Source of the DNA: UBA2942 sp045127535
GTDB taxonomy: Bacteria > Bacillota > Clostridia > Lachnospirales > Lachnospiraceae
Reading direction: 5' to 3'
Assembly: GCA_045127535.1 (NCBI GenBank)
Contig: JBGVQN010000053.1
Coordinates: forward strand, 3,820-67,819
DNA: 64,000 nt
In this document: positions 52,535 to 62,291 of the stretch, piece by piece
Position numbering within the stretch: position 1 is the stretch's first letter
Layout: the number at the start of each line of letters is the position of its first letter
Position numbers and translations under genes: made by a program
The notes under the pieces: generated by a model
Database searches by the model: none
Told to the model about the DNA's origin: nothing
What the model saw: the letters and a program-made list of their open reading frames with translations, nothing else

Positions 52535-53278
52535 ATGAATTTGAAGTATATCAGAGAACTGGCGGCAGAGCAGATGATGCATCGCAGAAGTCATCCTTCT
52601 GTGGAGTGGGGTAACAAGTATTATCACGGACAGAGAGTTGCCAGAATGGTAGTTGAACTGCGAAAAGAACTGTTTCCTGACAACAGTGAACAGGATAAAG
52701 TCCTGATTGTGGCTGCCTGGTTTCATGACATTGCCAATGACCGCAGCGACCCTACCATTGACCATCAGGAAGTAGGGGCCGTTATGACCCGCAGTATTTT
52801 AAAAGATGTATGTCTGCCGGAAGAGCTGGACCGCATCTGTGAACTGATTCAGTATCATGACACCCGTTATCCTGCCAATAAGGAGATGTCTGACTGGCTG
52901 AAGCTTTTACAGGATGCAGATTTGCTGGATCATTTAGGTGTTTTTGATATCTGGTACATTTTTTCACAGGCCAGTCAGTATAAAATGCCTATCCCCGAGC
53001 TTTTTGAATGGTTTGAAAAAACCAGACCAGGCAAGGATGAGCGCTTTTATTATGATTGCAACTTTGCATTAAGCAGACGGATTATGCTGGAAAAATCCCG
53101 GTTTGTTTATGAGTTTGGTCAGCGTTATCTGGCAGAAGGCTCCGGAAACATATGGAATAAAGAAGCTTTGGTGGAAGCCTGGAAAACGGAGGATGGGGGG
53201 ATTTTATATGGAGAAGAACCTGAAAAAGTTTGGGATGTTAAGTCCGAGCCCCCAAAAGAAAAGGATTTAGCAGATTGA
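52535..53278 (+). CDS. HD-domain hydrolase
   Basis: 247 residues. ATG 52535 chosen: AAAGGAG is 9 bases upstream. HD motif: VAAWFHDIANDRSDPTIDHQE, with further metal His/Asp in IQYHDTRY and LLQDADLLDHLG. Metal-dependent phosphohydrolase; substrate unknown (nucleotides are common). Confidence 0.85.
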   Translation: MNLKYIRELAAEQMMHRRSHPSVEWGNKYYHGQRVARMVVELRKELFPDNSEQDKVLIVAAWFHDIANDRSDPTIDHQEVGAVMTRSILKDVCLPEELDRICELIQYHDTRYPANKEMSDWLKLLQDADLLDHLGVFDIWYIFSQASQYKMPIPELFEWFEKTRPGKDERFYYDCNFALSRRIMLEKSRFVYEFGQRYLAEGSGNIWNKEALVEAWKTEDGGILYGEEPEKVWDVKSEPPKEKDLAD

Positions 53279-53437
53279 CAGCATGAAAAACAAAAATAAT
53301 ACATTTTTCTTCGTAAAGATTTGAAAAAAACTGCAGAAGATGTTAGAATAAAAAAATGCACAGCAGAGTCAAAATTCTGCTGCAGAAAAAAATCTGCGGT
53401 CGTGCAGCTGCCTGCAGAGAAGCATAAAGAGGTTTAT

Positions 53438-54235
53438 ATGAGATTTGTCAGTATTGCCAGTGGAAGCAATGGCAATTGTATTTATCTGGGAACGGACAGT
53501 TCCCATATCCTCATTGATGCCGGAATTTCCTGTAAGCGTATGGACTGCGGACTGCAGGAACTTGGCATCCGAAGTGATGAGTTAAATGGTATATTTATTA
53601 CCCATGAGCATTCTGATCATATCCAGGGGCTTCGGGTCTTTTCCAAAAAGTTTGGTGTGCCGATTTACGGTACCCAAAAGACTTTGCAGGAAATAGCCAG
53701 GGCTGATAAAAAAGGTGAAATAGACGCTGGGTTGTATCATCCGGTGCAGCCAGATGTAGCAGTAAATGTGGGTGATATGAAGGTGCTGCCGTTTTCCAGC
53801 AGCCATGATGCTGCTGACCCGGTTGTTTACAGGGTCGAGGGAGGCGGACGGAGTGCGGCAGTGGTGACAGATTTAGGGTGTTTTACAGACTATACCATTG
53901 CCCATCTGCAGAATCTAGACGGGGTGCTGTTAGAGTCCAATCATGACATCCGGATGTTGGAGACCGGTCCATACCCTTATTATCTGAAACGCAGAATTTT
54001 AGGGGAGAGAGGACATTTGTCCAATGACACCTGCGGAGATTTGCTCAATGCAATCCTTCATGATCATATGAAGCATATCTTCTTAGGGCATTTAAGTAAG
54101 GAAAACAACTTTGAAGAGCTGGCATATGAAACGGTCAAGGTCTCTGTTACCATGGCTCCTACTCCCTACAGGGGAGATGATTTTTCCATCAGTGTGGCAG
54201 GCAGAGAGCATGCTTCAGAGGTGGTTTATTTATAA
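53438..54235 (+). CDS. walJ: MBL-fold metallohydrolase, WalJ/YycJ-like
   Basis: 265 residues. Metal motif THEHSDHIQGL (HxHxDH) near 56; SIASGSNGNCIYLGT at the N-terminus and HLSNDTCGDLL are typical of YycJ/WalJ, a putative exonuclease linked to cell-wall or DNA metabolism. ATG 53438 chosen (AAGAGG upstream). No walK/walR here, so the symbol is tentative. Confidence 0.8.
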   Translation: MRFVSIASGSNGNCIYLGTDSSHILIDAGISCKRMDCGLQELGIRSDELNGIFITHEHSDHIQGLRVFSKKFGVPIYGTQKTLQEIARADKKGEIDAGLYHPVQPDVAVNVGDMKVLPFSSSHDAADPVVYRVEGGGRSAAVVTDLGCFTDYTIAHLQNLDGVLLESNHDIRMLETGPYPYYLKRRILGERGHLSNDTCGDLLNAILHDHMKHIFLGHLSKENNFEELAYETVKVSVTMAPTPYRGDDFSISVAGREHASEVVYL

Positions 54236-54347
54236 TTTATATGCAGATGATGGGTTTCCCCATTTCTGTGACGGAGGTGCTTATAAGTCCAGGGCCTTTC
54301 GTCATATCATAAATATGTATGTTCTTTGGAACAGAAAGGATTTGAAC

Positions 54348-54620
54348 ATGGATAAGGCAATTATAACAGTAGTTGGTAAGGATACCGTAGGCATCATCGC
54401 AAAGATTTGTACATATCTGGCAGAGAATAAAATCAATATTCTGGATATCTCCCAGACCATCGTACAGGATTACTTTAACATGATGATGATCGTGGATGTA
54501 AGCAAGTCCGGTAAAGTATTTGGTGATATTGTTATGGATATGAATACCATCGGTGAAGAGATCGGTGTTACCATTCACTGCCAGAAGGAAGAAATTTTCA
54601 CCAAAATGCATCGTATCTGA
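54348..54620 (+). CDS. ACT-domain protein
   Basis: 90 residues, a single ACT domain (KAIITVVGKDTVGIIAKICTYLAENKINILDISQTI). ATG 54348 chosen: AAAGGA is 7 bases upstream; the frame further upstream overlaps walJ. ACT domains bind amino acids. It is regularly paired with the PFL-family gene that follows. Confidence 0.9.
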   Translation: MDKAIITVVGKDTVGIIAKICTYLAENKINILDISQTIVQDYFNMMMIVDVSKSGKVFGDIVMDMNTIGEEIGVTIHCQKEEIFTKMHRI

Positions 54621-54641
54621 TGAACAACGGGGAGACAGACC

Positions 54642-56006
54642 ATGATTAATATTTTTGAAGTAAATGAAACAAATAAAATGATCGAGCAGGAAAAGTTAGA
54701 TGTCCGTACCATTACCATGGGCATCAGCCTGTTAGACTGCTGCAGCAATGATTTAGAGACTGTAAAGGCCAATATCTACCGCAAGATCACAGAAAGTGCA
54801 AAGGATCTGGTAAAGGTAGGTCAGGAAATCGAGTTAGAGTATGGAATTCCGATCGTCAATAAGAGAATTTCTGTAACACCAATTTCTCTTGTAGGCGCAT
54901 CCTGCTGTAAGACCATTGATGATTATGTAGAGATTGCAAAGACACTGGATCAGGCAGCAAAGACAGTAGGCGTCAACTTCCTGGGCGGATATTCTGCACT
55001 GGTTTCCAAGGGTATGACTCCTTCTGAAAAGCTGCTGATTCGTTCTATTCCAAGAGCCCTGGCTGAGACAGACCGTGTGTGCAGCTCTGTCAATGTAGGC
55101 TCCACCAAGACCGGTATTGATATGGATGCAGTGCGTCTGTGCGGACAGATCGTAAAGGAAGCAGCAGAACTGACTGCAGACAACGATTCCTTAGGCTGTG
55201 CAAAGCTGGTGATCTTCTGTAATGCACCGGATGACAACCCATTTATGGCAGGTGCATTCCATGGTGTGACAGAGGGCGACATCATCATCAACGTAGGTGT
55301 CAGCGGCCCTGGTGTTGTAAAGCATGCCTTAGAGGAAGTGCGCGGCGCAGATTTCTCTGTACTGTGTGAGACCATTAAGAAGACTGCATTTAAGATCACC
55401 CGTGTAGGCCAGCTGGTGGCACAGGAGGCTTCCAGACGTCTGGGAGTACCATTTGGTATCATTGACCTGTCCCTGGCACCAACTCCTGCAGTGGGCGACA
55501 GTGTGGCTGAGATCTTAGAGGAGATCGGTCTGGAAATGGTAGGCGCTCCTGGTACTACAGCAGCTCTGGCTATGTTAAATGATCAGGTAAAGAAGGGCGG
55601 TATTATGGCTTCTTCTTACGTAGGCGGCCTCAGCGGTGCATTTATCCCTGTCAGCGAAGACCAGGGTATGATCGACGCAGTTACAGAAGGCGCTCTGACC
55701 ATCGAAAAGTTAGAGGCAATGACCTGTGTCTGCTCTGTAGGTCTGGATATGATCGCAATTCCTGGCGATACTTCTGCAGCTACCATTTCCGGTATCATTG
55801 CAGACGAGGCAGCCATTGGTATGATCAACCAGAAGACCACTGCAGTACGTGTGATCCCGGTGATCGGCAAGGCTGTAGGTGAGGTGGCAGAGTTTGGCGG
55901 ACTGCTGGGCTATGCACCGATCATTCCTGTGAATACCAAGTCCTGTGAAGCATTTATCAACAGAAAGGGACGTATTCCTGCACCGGTACACAGCTTTAAG
56001 AATTAA
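54642..56006 (+). CDS. PFL-family (UPF0210/DUF711) protein
   Basis: 454 residues. Conserved TITMGISLLDC, then SVNVGSTKTGIDMDA and GVSGPGVVKHALEEVRG. Named for fold similarity to pyruvate formate-lyase, but no glycyl-radical site is present; the function is unknown. 21 bases after the ACT gene. Full length. Confidence 0.93.
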   Translation: MINIFEVNETNKMIEQEKLDVRTITMGISLLDCCSNDLETVKANIYRKITESAKDLVKVGQEIELEYGIPIVNKRISVTPISLVGASCCKTIDDYVEIAKTLDQAAKTVGVNFLGGYSALVSKGMTPSEKLLIRSIPRALAETDRVCSSVNVGSTKTGIDMDAVRLCGQIVKEAAELTADNDSLGCAKLVIFCNAPDDNPFMAGAFHGVTEGDIIINVGVSGPGVVKHALEEVRGADFSVLCETIKKTAFKITRVGQLVAQEASRRLGVPFGIIDLSLAPTPAVGDSVAEILEEIGLEMVGAPGTTAALAMLNDQVKKGGIMASSYVGGLSGAFIPVSEDQGMIDAVTEGALTIEKLEAMTCVCSVGLDMIAIPGDTSAATISGIIADEAAIGMINQKTTAVRVIPVIGKAVGEVAEFGGLLGYAPIIPVNTKSCEAFINRKGRIPAPVHSFKN

Positions 56007-56011
56007 TAAAA

Positions 56012-56072
56012 ATATATACCGGACGCTTTGGGAAGTATCTGCTATGAATACAGCAGATATCAGTGAAATATA
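56012..56072 (-). repeat. Possible end remnant of the palindromic element
   Basis: TACCGGACGCTTTGGGAAGT (56017-56036) matches the terminal motif of copies A and H. It is followed by ATCTGCT/AGCAGAT and ATATCAGTGAA. No core motifs. The match is short, so this is tentative. Confidence 0.45.
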
Positions 56073-56079
56073 GGAAACA

Positions 56080-56116
56080 AAACAGCAGCTGACATATCAG
56101 ACAGCTGCTGTTTTTA
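56080..56116 (+). terminator. Intrinsic terminator after the PFL gene
   Basis: CAGCAGCTG pairs with CAGCTGCTG, then TTTTT. Confidence 0.85.
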
Positions 56117-56230
56117 CAAAATCATACTAGTGTTGGAGCCTGGTGTGATATAAAGTTTTATTCAGGAAGTTTGTGCTGCTTGGCAGCCCAGACCTGATAT
56201 GCGCAAAACAGCGCGGAAATGAGGTGACAC

Positions 56231-56728
56231 ATGAATCTTGTAGCAGCAGTAGACCAGAACTGGGGAATCGGCTATAAGGGAGAGCTTTTGGTGAGGATCC
56301 CTGCTGATCAGGAGTATTTCAGAAAGATTACCACAGGCAAGGTAGTGGTCATGGGCAGAAAGACATTGAATACTCTGCCTGGAAAGATGCCCCTGCCCAA
56401 CCGCACCAACATTATTCTGTCAGAAAAGCCTGATTTTCAGGTAAAGCATGGTACAGTGGTACATTCTGTAGAGGAATGTCTGGAATTGCTGAAGCAGTAT
56501 CCTTCTGAAAATATTTATATTATCGGAGGGGAGCGCATTTACAGACAGTTTTTGCCTTATGCAGATGTGATCCATCTGACAAAGATCATGTATCGGTATA
56601 AGGCAGATGCCTACTTTCCGGACATTACCCAGATGCCGGAGTGGGTGCTGACAGCTGACAGCGAGGAACAGACCTATTTTGATCTGGAATTCTTTTTCCT
56701 GAAATATGAGAGGAAAAAAGAAAATTAG
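56231..56728 (+). CDS. folA: Dihydrofolate reductase
   Basis: 165 residues. NLVAAVDQNWGIGYKGELL, VVVMGRKTLNTLP and IYIIGGERIYRQFLPYADVIHLTKI are the standard DHFR blocks. Makes tetrahydrofolate with NADPH. No thyA is adjacent. Confidence 0.93.
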   Translation: MNLVAAVDQNWGIGYKGELLVRIPADQEYFRKITTGKVVVMGRKTLNTLPGKMPLPNRTNIILSEKPDFQVKHGTVVHSVEECLELLKQYPSENIYIIGGERIYRQFLPYADVIHLTKIMYRYKADAYFPDITQMPEWVLTADSEEQTYFDLEFFFLKYERKKEN

Positions 56729-56757
56729 TTGTAGTTTAGGATGATAACAAGTAATAA

Positions 56758-56818
56758 CAAAAACCCGTTGAAAGAAGATCGTTTGCTTCAAAAACGAATT
56801 CCTTTAACGGGTTTTTTA
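56758..56818. terminator. Terminator between folA and the zinc-ribbon gene
   Basis: AAACCCGTTGAAAGAA pairs with TTCCTTTAACGGGTTT (one G-T pair), with T-tracts on both strands, so it can serve folA and the convergent gene. Confidence 0.8.
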
Positions 56819-56841
56819 TATAGATATAAGATGATTACGTA

Positions 56842-57270
56842 TTATTTTTTGGAAGAATTGCTTACAATTAATGTGACAAAAAGATAAATAAATGCTAATG
56901 AGGGAGAACAAAACATCAGGAGGATAAAAATCCACCAGTGGAATTTCTTCCAGTCAAATGTCTTGGGGGCAGAAGATGCAGAAGAATGATATGCCTCATC
57001 AGGATTACCGTAAGGGATACTGTTCTGGTAGTCCTCATAAGTAGGATCCTCAATATAAGACTCCTGCTGCTCGTAAGCATCGGCATAAGGGGCATGGGCT
57101 GCATGCTCTGCTGTAGTTTCTGCACCATAATGGGTCTCATTGAGTGTAGGCTCCTGATAGTTGCTGCTGGTGACAGTGCCTGAGTCGTAACCGTCCCCGT
57201 TTATATTATCATATCCGCAATATTCACAAATTGATGTGTTAGTTTCCAATCCACAAAATTTACAACGCAT
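56842..57270 (-). CDS. Zinc-ribbon membrane protein
   Basis: 142 residues. N-terminal zinc ribbon MRCKFCGLETNTSICEYCGYDN (CxxC - CxxC). A Y/S/E-rich linker follows (about 25-105), then a single C-terminal membrane helix (WWIFILLMFCSPSLAFIYLFVTLIV). ATG 57270 is chosen for the family-like start; a TTG six bases upstream sits closer to AAAGGAG. Function unknown. Confidence 0.7.
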   Translation of the reverse strand: MRCKFCGLETNTSICEYCGYDNINGDGYDSGTVTSSNYQEPTLNETHYGAETTAEHAAHAPYADAYEQQESYIEDPTYEDYQNSIPYGNPDEAYHSSASSAPKTFDWKKFHWWIFILLMFCSPSLAFIYLFVTLIVSNSSKK

Positions 57271-57489
57271 ATTCAAATTGTTCTCCTTTACTGTTTGCTC
57301 ACGGTATTATCTGTGAAACAGGAAAACCGTATGCTCCTATTATATAATACTTTATGAAGAAAAGCAAAAGTATTTACAGGAAATTCTGCCAGAACGTAAG
57401 AAAAAAGTAAGGAAAATGCCAAAGCAGACAAAAAGAAAGCCAAAACTGCAAAAATGGCATACTGTTTTGACCTTCTATGTGGCAGTTTG

Positions 57490-58689
57490 TTATAAAATAC
57501 ACACGCCTGCCCGGTATTCATCAGGCAGCAGATGCCCGGTCTTTTGGTATAAAACAGAACGGTACAGGTGGGCAGCCTGTATATCCAGTGTCAGCAGTCT
57601 GTTTGGTACAGCGTCGGCCATCTTGTTAATAAGGGGCAGGTCAGTATATGCTTTGATCTGACGCAGGAGAGGGGTGGAAGCTTTTCTGACACCCAGTATT
57701 CGCACATAAGGGGCATGGTCACAGGCGGCGCCAAGCTCCATGTCGGTTTTGCGTATATCCAGAAGGAAATGGAGCAGTCCTCTGCATACATGTCCATAGG
57801 TCAGCTGTCTGGTTTTCAGTTCCTGCACCAGAGGAGTAAACTCCATAGGCTTTAATGCAAAGGCAGAAAGCCGGTTGGAAAAATCTTCTGAAATACCGGC
57901 ATATGTCTGAAAATCATCCGTATATAATCGTTTGTAATCTAAGAGAGAAGAAAAATCATCTGTCCACAGGGCGTGTTCTGTATGGAAGAAATCCAGTGCT
58001 TTTGTGGGAATCCATTGGGATAGGGAAAGGGGATCTGCTCCGTCCCTGATGCAGTTTCGGATGGCAGTTGCGGAACTGAAAGGTTCTGTAGGAACGGCAG
58101 CATGATACCCTTGGCCTATGCGGGTCACGGTGACTGGCAGAATGGAACTCTTGCGGCGGATAAGTGCTTTTAAGTATTCAATGCCTAAGAGGTTGTTAGG
58201 GGATTCCAGCAAGGCAGTCAAGTGGGAAAGCTCTTTGGCTTCATACCGGGACAGTGCTTTACAGACTGCAGCCGGATAAGTGGCACCCCCACGCAGTGCT
58301 TCCTGCAGATAAGTCTGGTAAAGAGGCGGTTCTTCTGCAAGAACTGCAGCAGCTTCTGTCAGATCTTCCACAGACCCGCATTCACTGCCAAAACAAAGAT
58401 AGTCGCAGCCTAAATGGTCTAACAATGACACAGCACCGGACGCGAACCATTCTGCACTGGAGGTGGCATAGCACACCGGCAGCTCAATGACCAGGTCAGC
58501 GCCGCAGGACAGGGCTGCTTTGGTACGGGTATATTTATCAAATATGGCAGCTTCGCCTCTTTGTACGAAATTGCCGCTCATCACCACGATGCAGCAGTCA
58601 GCGCCGGTGAGGCGGCGGGCTTGTGTCAGCTGGTATTGGTGGCCGTTGTGGAACGGGTTGTATTCTGCAATGATTCCTACGGTTTTCAT
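57490..58689 (-). CDS. tmcAL: tRNA(Met) cytidine acetate ligase TmcAL
   Basis: 399 residues. ATG 58689 chosen (GAGG upstream; VGIIAEYNPFHNGHQYQL). The nucleotidyltransferase core has HxGH-like FHNGH and MSGNFVQRGEAA; ELPVCYATSSAEWFA and GIEYLKAL are family blocks. It forms N4-acetylcytidine at the wobble position of elongator tRNA(Met) with acetate and ATP. Confidence 0.93.
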   Translation of the reverse strand: MKTVGIIAEYNPFHNGHQYQLTQARRLTGADCCIVVMSGNFVQRGEAAIFDKYTRTKAALSCGADLVIELPVCYATSSAEWFASGAVSLLDHLGCDYLCFGSECGSVEDLTEAAAVLAEEPPLYQTYLQEALRGGATYPAAVCKALSRYEAKELSHLTALLESPNNLLGIEYLKALIRRKSSILPVTVTRIGQGYHAAVPTEPFSSATAIRNCIRDGADPLSLSQWIPTKALDFFHTEHALWTDDFSSLLDYKRLYTDDFQTYAGISEDFSNRLSAFALKPMEFTPLVQELKTRQLTYGHVCRGLLHFLLDIRKTDMELGAACDHAPYVRILGVRKASTPLLRQIKAYTDLPLINKMADAVPNRLLTLDIQAAHLYRSVLYQKTGHLLPDEYRAGVCIL

Positions 58690-59116
58690 GGATACCTCGT
58701 GTTGGGATAGAATCAGATGGCAGAGGATTTGGGTAAAATAATGTCCGTGACGTACCATCTGTGATTGTCAATGTGTAACCAGTATACCTCTAAGCCGGGT
58801 TGTTTGTCAAAAAAGTTATGAGGTGCGTTGGCGGGGGGGAAGAAGCAGAGAATAGGGCAGCCCTGCATATGGTAATCTATGATAAATCGTGTGCCGAAAA
58901 ACAGTAAAATATCCTATGAAAATCACCTCTTTTTTAAAAACCTATGATATAATCGGATTAAGTGTAAAGAAAACGGATGGAATAGGGTGAGCAGTGTTTG
59001 CCTTATTCAGTGTAATGGTGCAAGATCAGTGGTACAGTAGTGAGGGGGAAGGGTGTAGGTTCGCATCAGTGTAACCACAGAATGCTGCTGGTGCCAGGTA
59101 CGAAGGAGGATACAGG
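58690..59116. other. 427-base divergent gap between tmcAL and the NACHT gene
   Basis: No gene seen. It holds a TATAAT at 58948-58953 with no good -35 at the usual distance, a GC-rich stretch (GGCGGGGGGG near 58831), and a purine-rich leader (GTGAGGGGGAAGGG near 59040). The NACHT gene promoter is probably the TATAAT. Confidence 0.4.
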
Positions 59117-62100
59117 ATGCTGTCAGAGATCAATACAATATGGGACTTGCTGTGGGATGTATATGAAAAAACCAAGGGGACTGCCTGGGAGTGGATTTTG
59201 TCTGCAGGAATAGTGCTTGCGCTGGGCTATCTGGCTGTGAAGTTTGTGATAAATCCCCTTTGGAAATATGCAAAGAAGCTTTATGAGTATATTCAGAAAA
59301 AAAGGTTTGCCAGCAAACAGATTTATAAGGATATCAGTTTTATGGAATCCTGTGATGTATACGAGGCAATTACCCGCTATATCCCTACCCGCTTTTCCAG
59401 AACTGACCCATCCAATTATGATGAGCCTACACCGGAATATGTGGAAAGCGGAGCTGGTAAGCGGAAAGATAAAGCCCCTCTGTTATTAGAACAGTTTGTG
59501 AAATACGAATACAGTGTGAAGTATGGGCAGAAGTATTACCTGTGTCTTGGAGATTGCGGTATGGGCAAGACCACCTTTCTGCTGAATCTGTATTATCAGA
59601 CATCTAAATTAAAGCAATACAAGTGTGCCTTTATTCACCTTCAGGAGTCAGGATATCTGGAAAAAATCCAACAGATAGAACATCCGGAAGACACCATTCT
59701 CATGCTGGATGCTCTGGATGAAAATGACAAGGCACTTGCCAACTACAATGAATTTATTACGGAACTGGAAAACGCAACGGTCAAGTTTGCACGTGTCATT
59801 ATGACTGCAAGAACCAATTTCTTTGAAAATGCAGCAAAAGAGCGGCTGAGCGGACGCAAAAGTGCTTCCTCTATGTCCAGTAAAATATCCAATGCGTGCA
59901 AATATTATATTATGCCTTTTACGGATGAGGACATTCAGCAATATTTAAAAATGCGTTATCCCCGCAGCAGAAAAAAGCAGAAGCAGGCATGGAATATGAT
60001 TGAGAACAATAAAAATCTGTCAGTACGCCCGATGCTGCTGAAATTTATGGATCCACTGTTGGAGGACGGTGTGCAGTTTGAATATGATTTCCAGCTGTAT
60101 GAGTATTTATTTGAAAAGTGGATCCAGCGTGAATGTGGCAGTCTGACTGAGGCAGAGGGAAAGAAACTGTATGAAGAATGTCTGCTGGTTGCAAAGGCAA
60201 TCTATTATCAGTGGATGAAAAACGGACGGACAGGTGTGTATCCTCATGAGCTGACTGACCGCAGTGAGATTTCAGGGCTTGCGTCTGTAAAATTAAAGGG
60301 ACATGCCCTGTTAAACAGAACCAGTGACGGCATGTATAAGTTTTCCCACAAATCCTACTGGGAGTATCTCCTTGCAAAGTTGGCATTGTCAGATATGCAG
60401 TTTGCCAACGATCTGCTCATTGGAAATTTTGACCGGGCAGTGGGATTTTTAGAGGAGATGATCAATTACAGAGAGACAGAAAGAGAACCTAAAAATCCGG
60501 GAGAGAAAGTATGGTATACAAAGTCCGGCAGGTTATTTACCAGTTATGAGGCAAGCCTTGGAATTGCAGATTATGATTTGAAGTACAAAAAACCGGAGGA
60601 TGCAGAGGCAATCTGTAAGGATGTATTGGCATGTGAGGACTGCAGTGAGGAGCTGCGGTTGTTTGCTATGGTAAAATTGGCACGAAGCTACTGGCAGCAG
60701 GTGAAGTATCAGTCTGCGGGGAGATTGTTGAAAGAAATAGATGCGGTGATCGCAGCGGAAGGATTTCAGGAGGAATGGTTGTATATATATGTGGAGTTTG
60801 CGCAGGTATATGCAGATTATTCTCATGAATATAAGATAAAAGCCGGACAGGATTTTCTGGATAGATTACTTGCATTTTATGAAGAAAAAGGTCTTGTGAA
60901 TTATGGCTTGCTGCGGTGTTATGAAAGCTATTGTCGTTGCTGTATGAATTACAAGCAAAAATATGACTGCCTGAATAGAATGCAGAATATAGCAGAACTG
61001 TATTTTCGGGATGATCAGTACGGGGAGTATTGTATGCTGAAGGCAGAGTCCTGGAAAATGCAGTATAGTAGTGAACGGTTGCTCCCAATCTTAAAAAAGA
61101 TGATGATGAAATACAGGCATTTTATGGATATGTATGGACTGCTGGTACACAACTGTGATATGGCAAAAACTATGTATGTATATCATTCGAACAGAGGCAG
61201 CTTTGATGAGAATGAGGATGAGACACTGGACTATCTGGTAAATGTACTTGAGATTTGTGACATGATATATGAAAATACTGAGAGTGATAGCTGTCATAAT
61301 CCATACAGCTTATGGTTATGGTGGAGTACAGCTGAATGTATGAGTGAAATATCTGTTGTTAAAATGAATGAATCTGCTGGACATGCGTTGCAGTATATAA
61401 AGGAGGCGGATGACCCGGAGGAAAGGAAGCAAGTTGAACTGAGAATCAGAAAGATGATGGGAAAAACAGTGAATCTGTCTTATGAGGAGAGGATAGTACA
61501 ATTAGAGGCTGCCCTTGAGTTGGCGGAAAGCACATATTGGAAGGCTAGTATTTGTTGGAATTTGTGGTCTGTAAAGGACGGTTTGGAAAGTCAGAAGGAT
61601 TTGAAAAAAGCCTACGAGTATGTCATATCAGACCCTGAGTTTTATTTAAGTAGCAGGCACAGTGATATACTTAGGCTGATGCTGGAGTTTTATAGTGGTA
61701 AGCTGGATAGAGCAAAGGTAGCAGAGGATCTTCTTTTGCTCCTGCCTCAAATATATGGAACTACGAAGCCGGAGGTTTATGGGAATCGGGGAAAGAAGTT
61801 TGCGTATGAGATATTGGCTGATTTCTACAAAGACTCCCAGAACCGCTGCCTCATAGAGATATATACCGGTTTGCTGGAATGCAGAATCAGTGAAGAATAT
61901 CTGATCGAATTGTATGATGCCTGTATCCAATTCCATGAGCAAGACCGGTTTGCTAATATCATAAGCACCGTCATTCAGAATATGGAGCCATTTACGAAAG
62001 AGGATGCCGATGCATTGGAGAAATTCTTATCAACTCATGAAAAACAGCTTAATGCTGTGACAGTAACAGCTCTCCGCAGCATACTGAAGACAAAGCGGAA

Positions 62101-62134
62101 GGAGTTTGGAGGATATCGATATGATATTTTCTAA
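59117..62134 (+). CDS. Membrane-anchored NACHT/STAND NTPase, putative antiphage protein
   Basis: 1005 residues. A membrane helix at about 25-48 (WILSAGIVLALGYLAVKFVI), then a short linker. NACHT domain from about 140: Walker A GDCGMGKTT at 145-153, Walker B ILMLDALDE at 194-202, sensor-like RVIMTARTNFF, and a winged-helix-like NLSVRPMLLKFMDPLL. The C-terminal 550 residues are helical with TPR-like alternation of Tyr/Leu/Ala, likely a sensor. GAAGGAGG precedes ATG. Bacterial NACHT proteins act in antiphage defence; here the N-terminus is a membrane segment rather than a nuclease. Next to AbiE. Assignment to defence is inference. Confidence 0.8.
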   Translation: MLSEINTIWDLLWDVYEKTKGTAWEWILSAGIVLALGYLAVKFVINPLWKYAKKLYEYIQKKRFASKQIYKDISFMESCDVYEAITRYIPTRFSRTDPSNYDEPTPEYVESGAGKRKDKAPLLLEQFVKYEYSVKYGQKYYLCLGDCGMGKTTFLLNLYYQTSKLKQYKCAFIHLQESGYLEKIQQIEHPEDTILMLDALDENDKALANYNEFITELENATVKFARVIMTARTNFFENAAKERLSGRKSASSMSSKISNACKYYIMPFTDEDIQQYLKMRYPRSRKKQKQAWNMIENNKNLSVRPMLLKFMDPLLEDGVQFEYDFQLYEYLFEKWIQRECGSLTEAEGKKLYEECLLVAKAIYYQWMKNGRTGVYPHELTDRSEISGLASVKLKGHALLNRTSDGMYKFSHKSYWEYLLAKLALSDMQFANDLLIGNFDRAVGFLEEMINYRETEREPKNPGEKVWYTKSGRLFTSYEASLGIADYDLKYKKPEDAEAICKDVLACEDCSEELRLFAMVKLARSYWQQVKYQSAGRLLKEIDAVIAAEGFQEEWLYIYVEFAQVYADYSHEYKIKAGQDFLDRLLAFYEEKGLVNYGLLRCYESYCRCCMNYKQKYDCLNRMQNIAELYFRDDQYGEYCMLKAESWKMQYSSERLLPILKKMMMKYRHFMDMYGLLVHNCDMAKTMYVYHSNRGSFDENEDETLDYLVNVLEICDMIYENTESDSCHNPYSLWLWWSTAECMSEISVVKMNESAGHALQYIKEADDPEERKQVELRIRKMMGKTVNLSYEERIVQLEAALELAESTYWKASICWNLWSVKDGLESQKDLKKAYEYVISDPEFYLSSRHSDILRLMLEFYSGKLDRAKVAEDLLLLLPQIYGTTKPEVYGNRGKKFAYEILADFYKDSQNRCLIEIYTGLLECRISEEYLIELYDACIQFHEQDRFANIISTVIQNMEPFTKEDADALEKFLSTHEKQLNAVTVTALRSILKTKRKEFGGYRYDIF

Positions 62135-62190
62135 TATTATGCAAAAACAGCATGCTGACTGAATTATTGCGTATATGCGAAATATATTAT

Positions 62191-62237
62191 TTTAAATAAA
62201 ATTCGGTATTTATAAAAAATACCGAATTTTATTTAAA
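62191..62237. promoter_or_regulatory. Perfect 21-bp palindrome upstream of abiEi
   Basis: 62191-62211 (TTTAAATAAAATTCGGTATTT is the left arm in two parts: TTTAAATAAAA, TTCGGTATTT) pairs without mismatch with 62217-62237 across a 5-base loop. It can act as terminator of the NACHT gene (T-rich arm) and lies 55 bases before abiEi, where AbiEi-type antitoxins bind inverted repeats to repress their own operon. Confidence 0.75.
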
Positions 62238-62291
62238 AAAGTGATTGTATATTGTTCCTCAATGATGTATCATAAACTTGAGGTGATTAAC

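Noticed and set aside
58980..59110. tRNA- or T-box-like sequence (GGTTCGCATCAGTGTAACC)
   Set aside because: It resembles a T-arm only in part; no acceptor stem or anticodon arm could be folded around it, and no specifier/antiterminator pair was seen.
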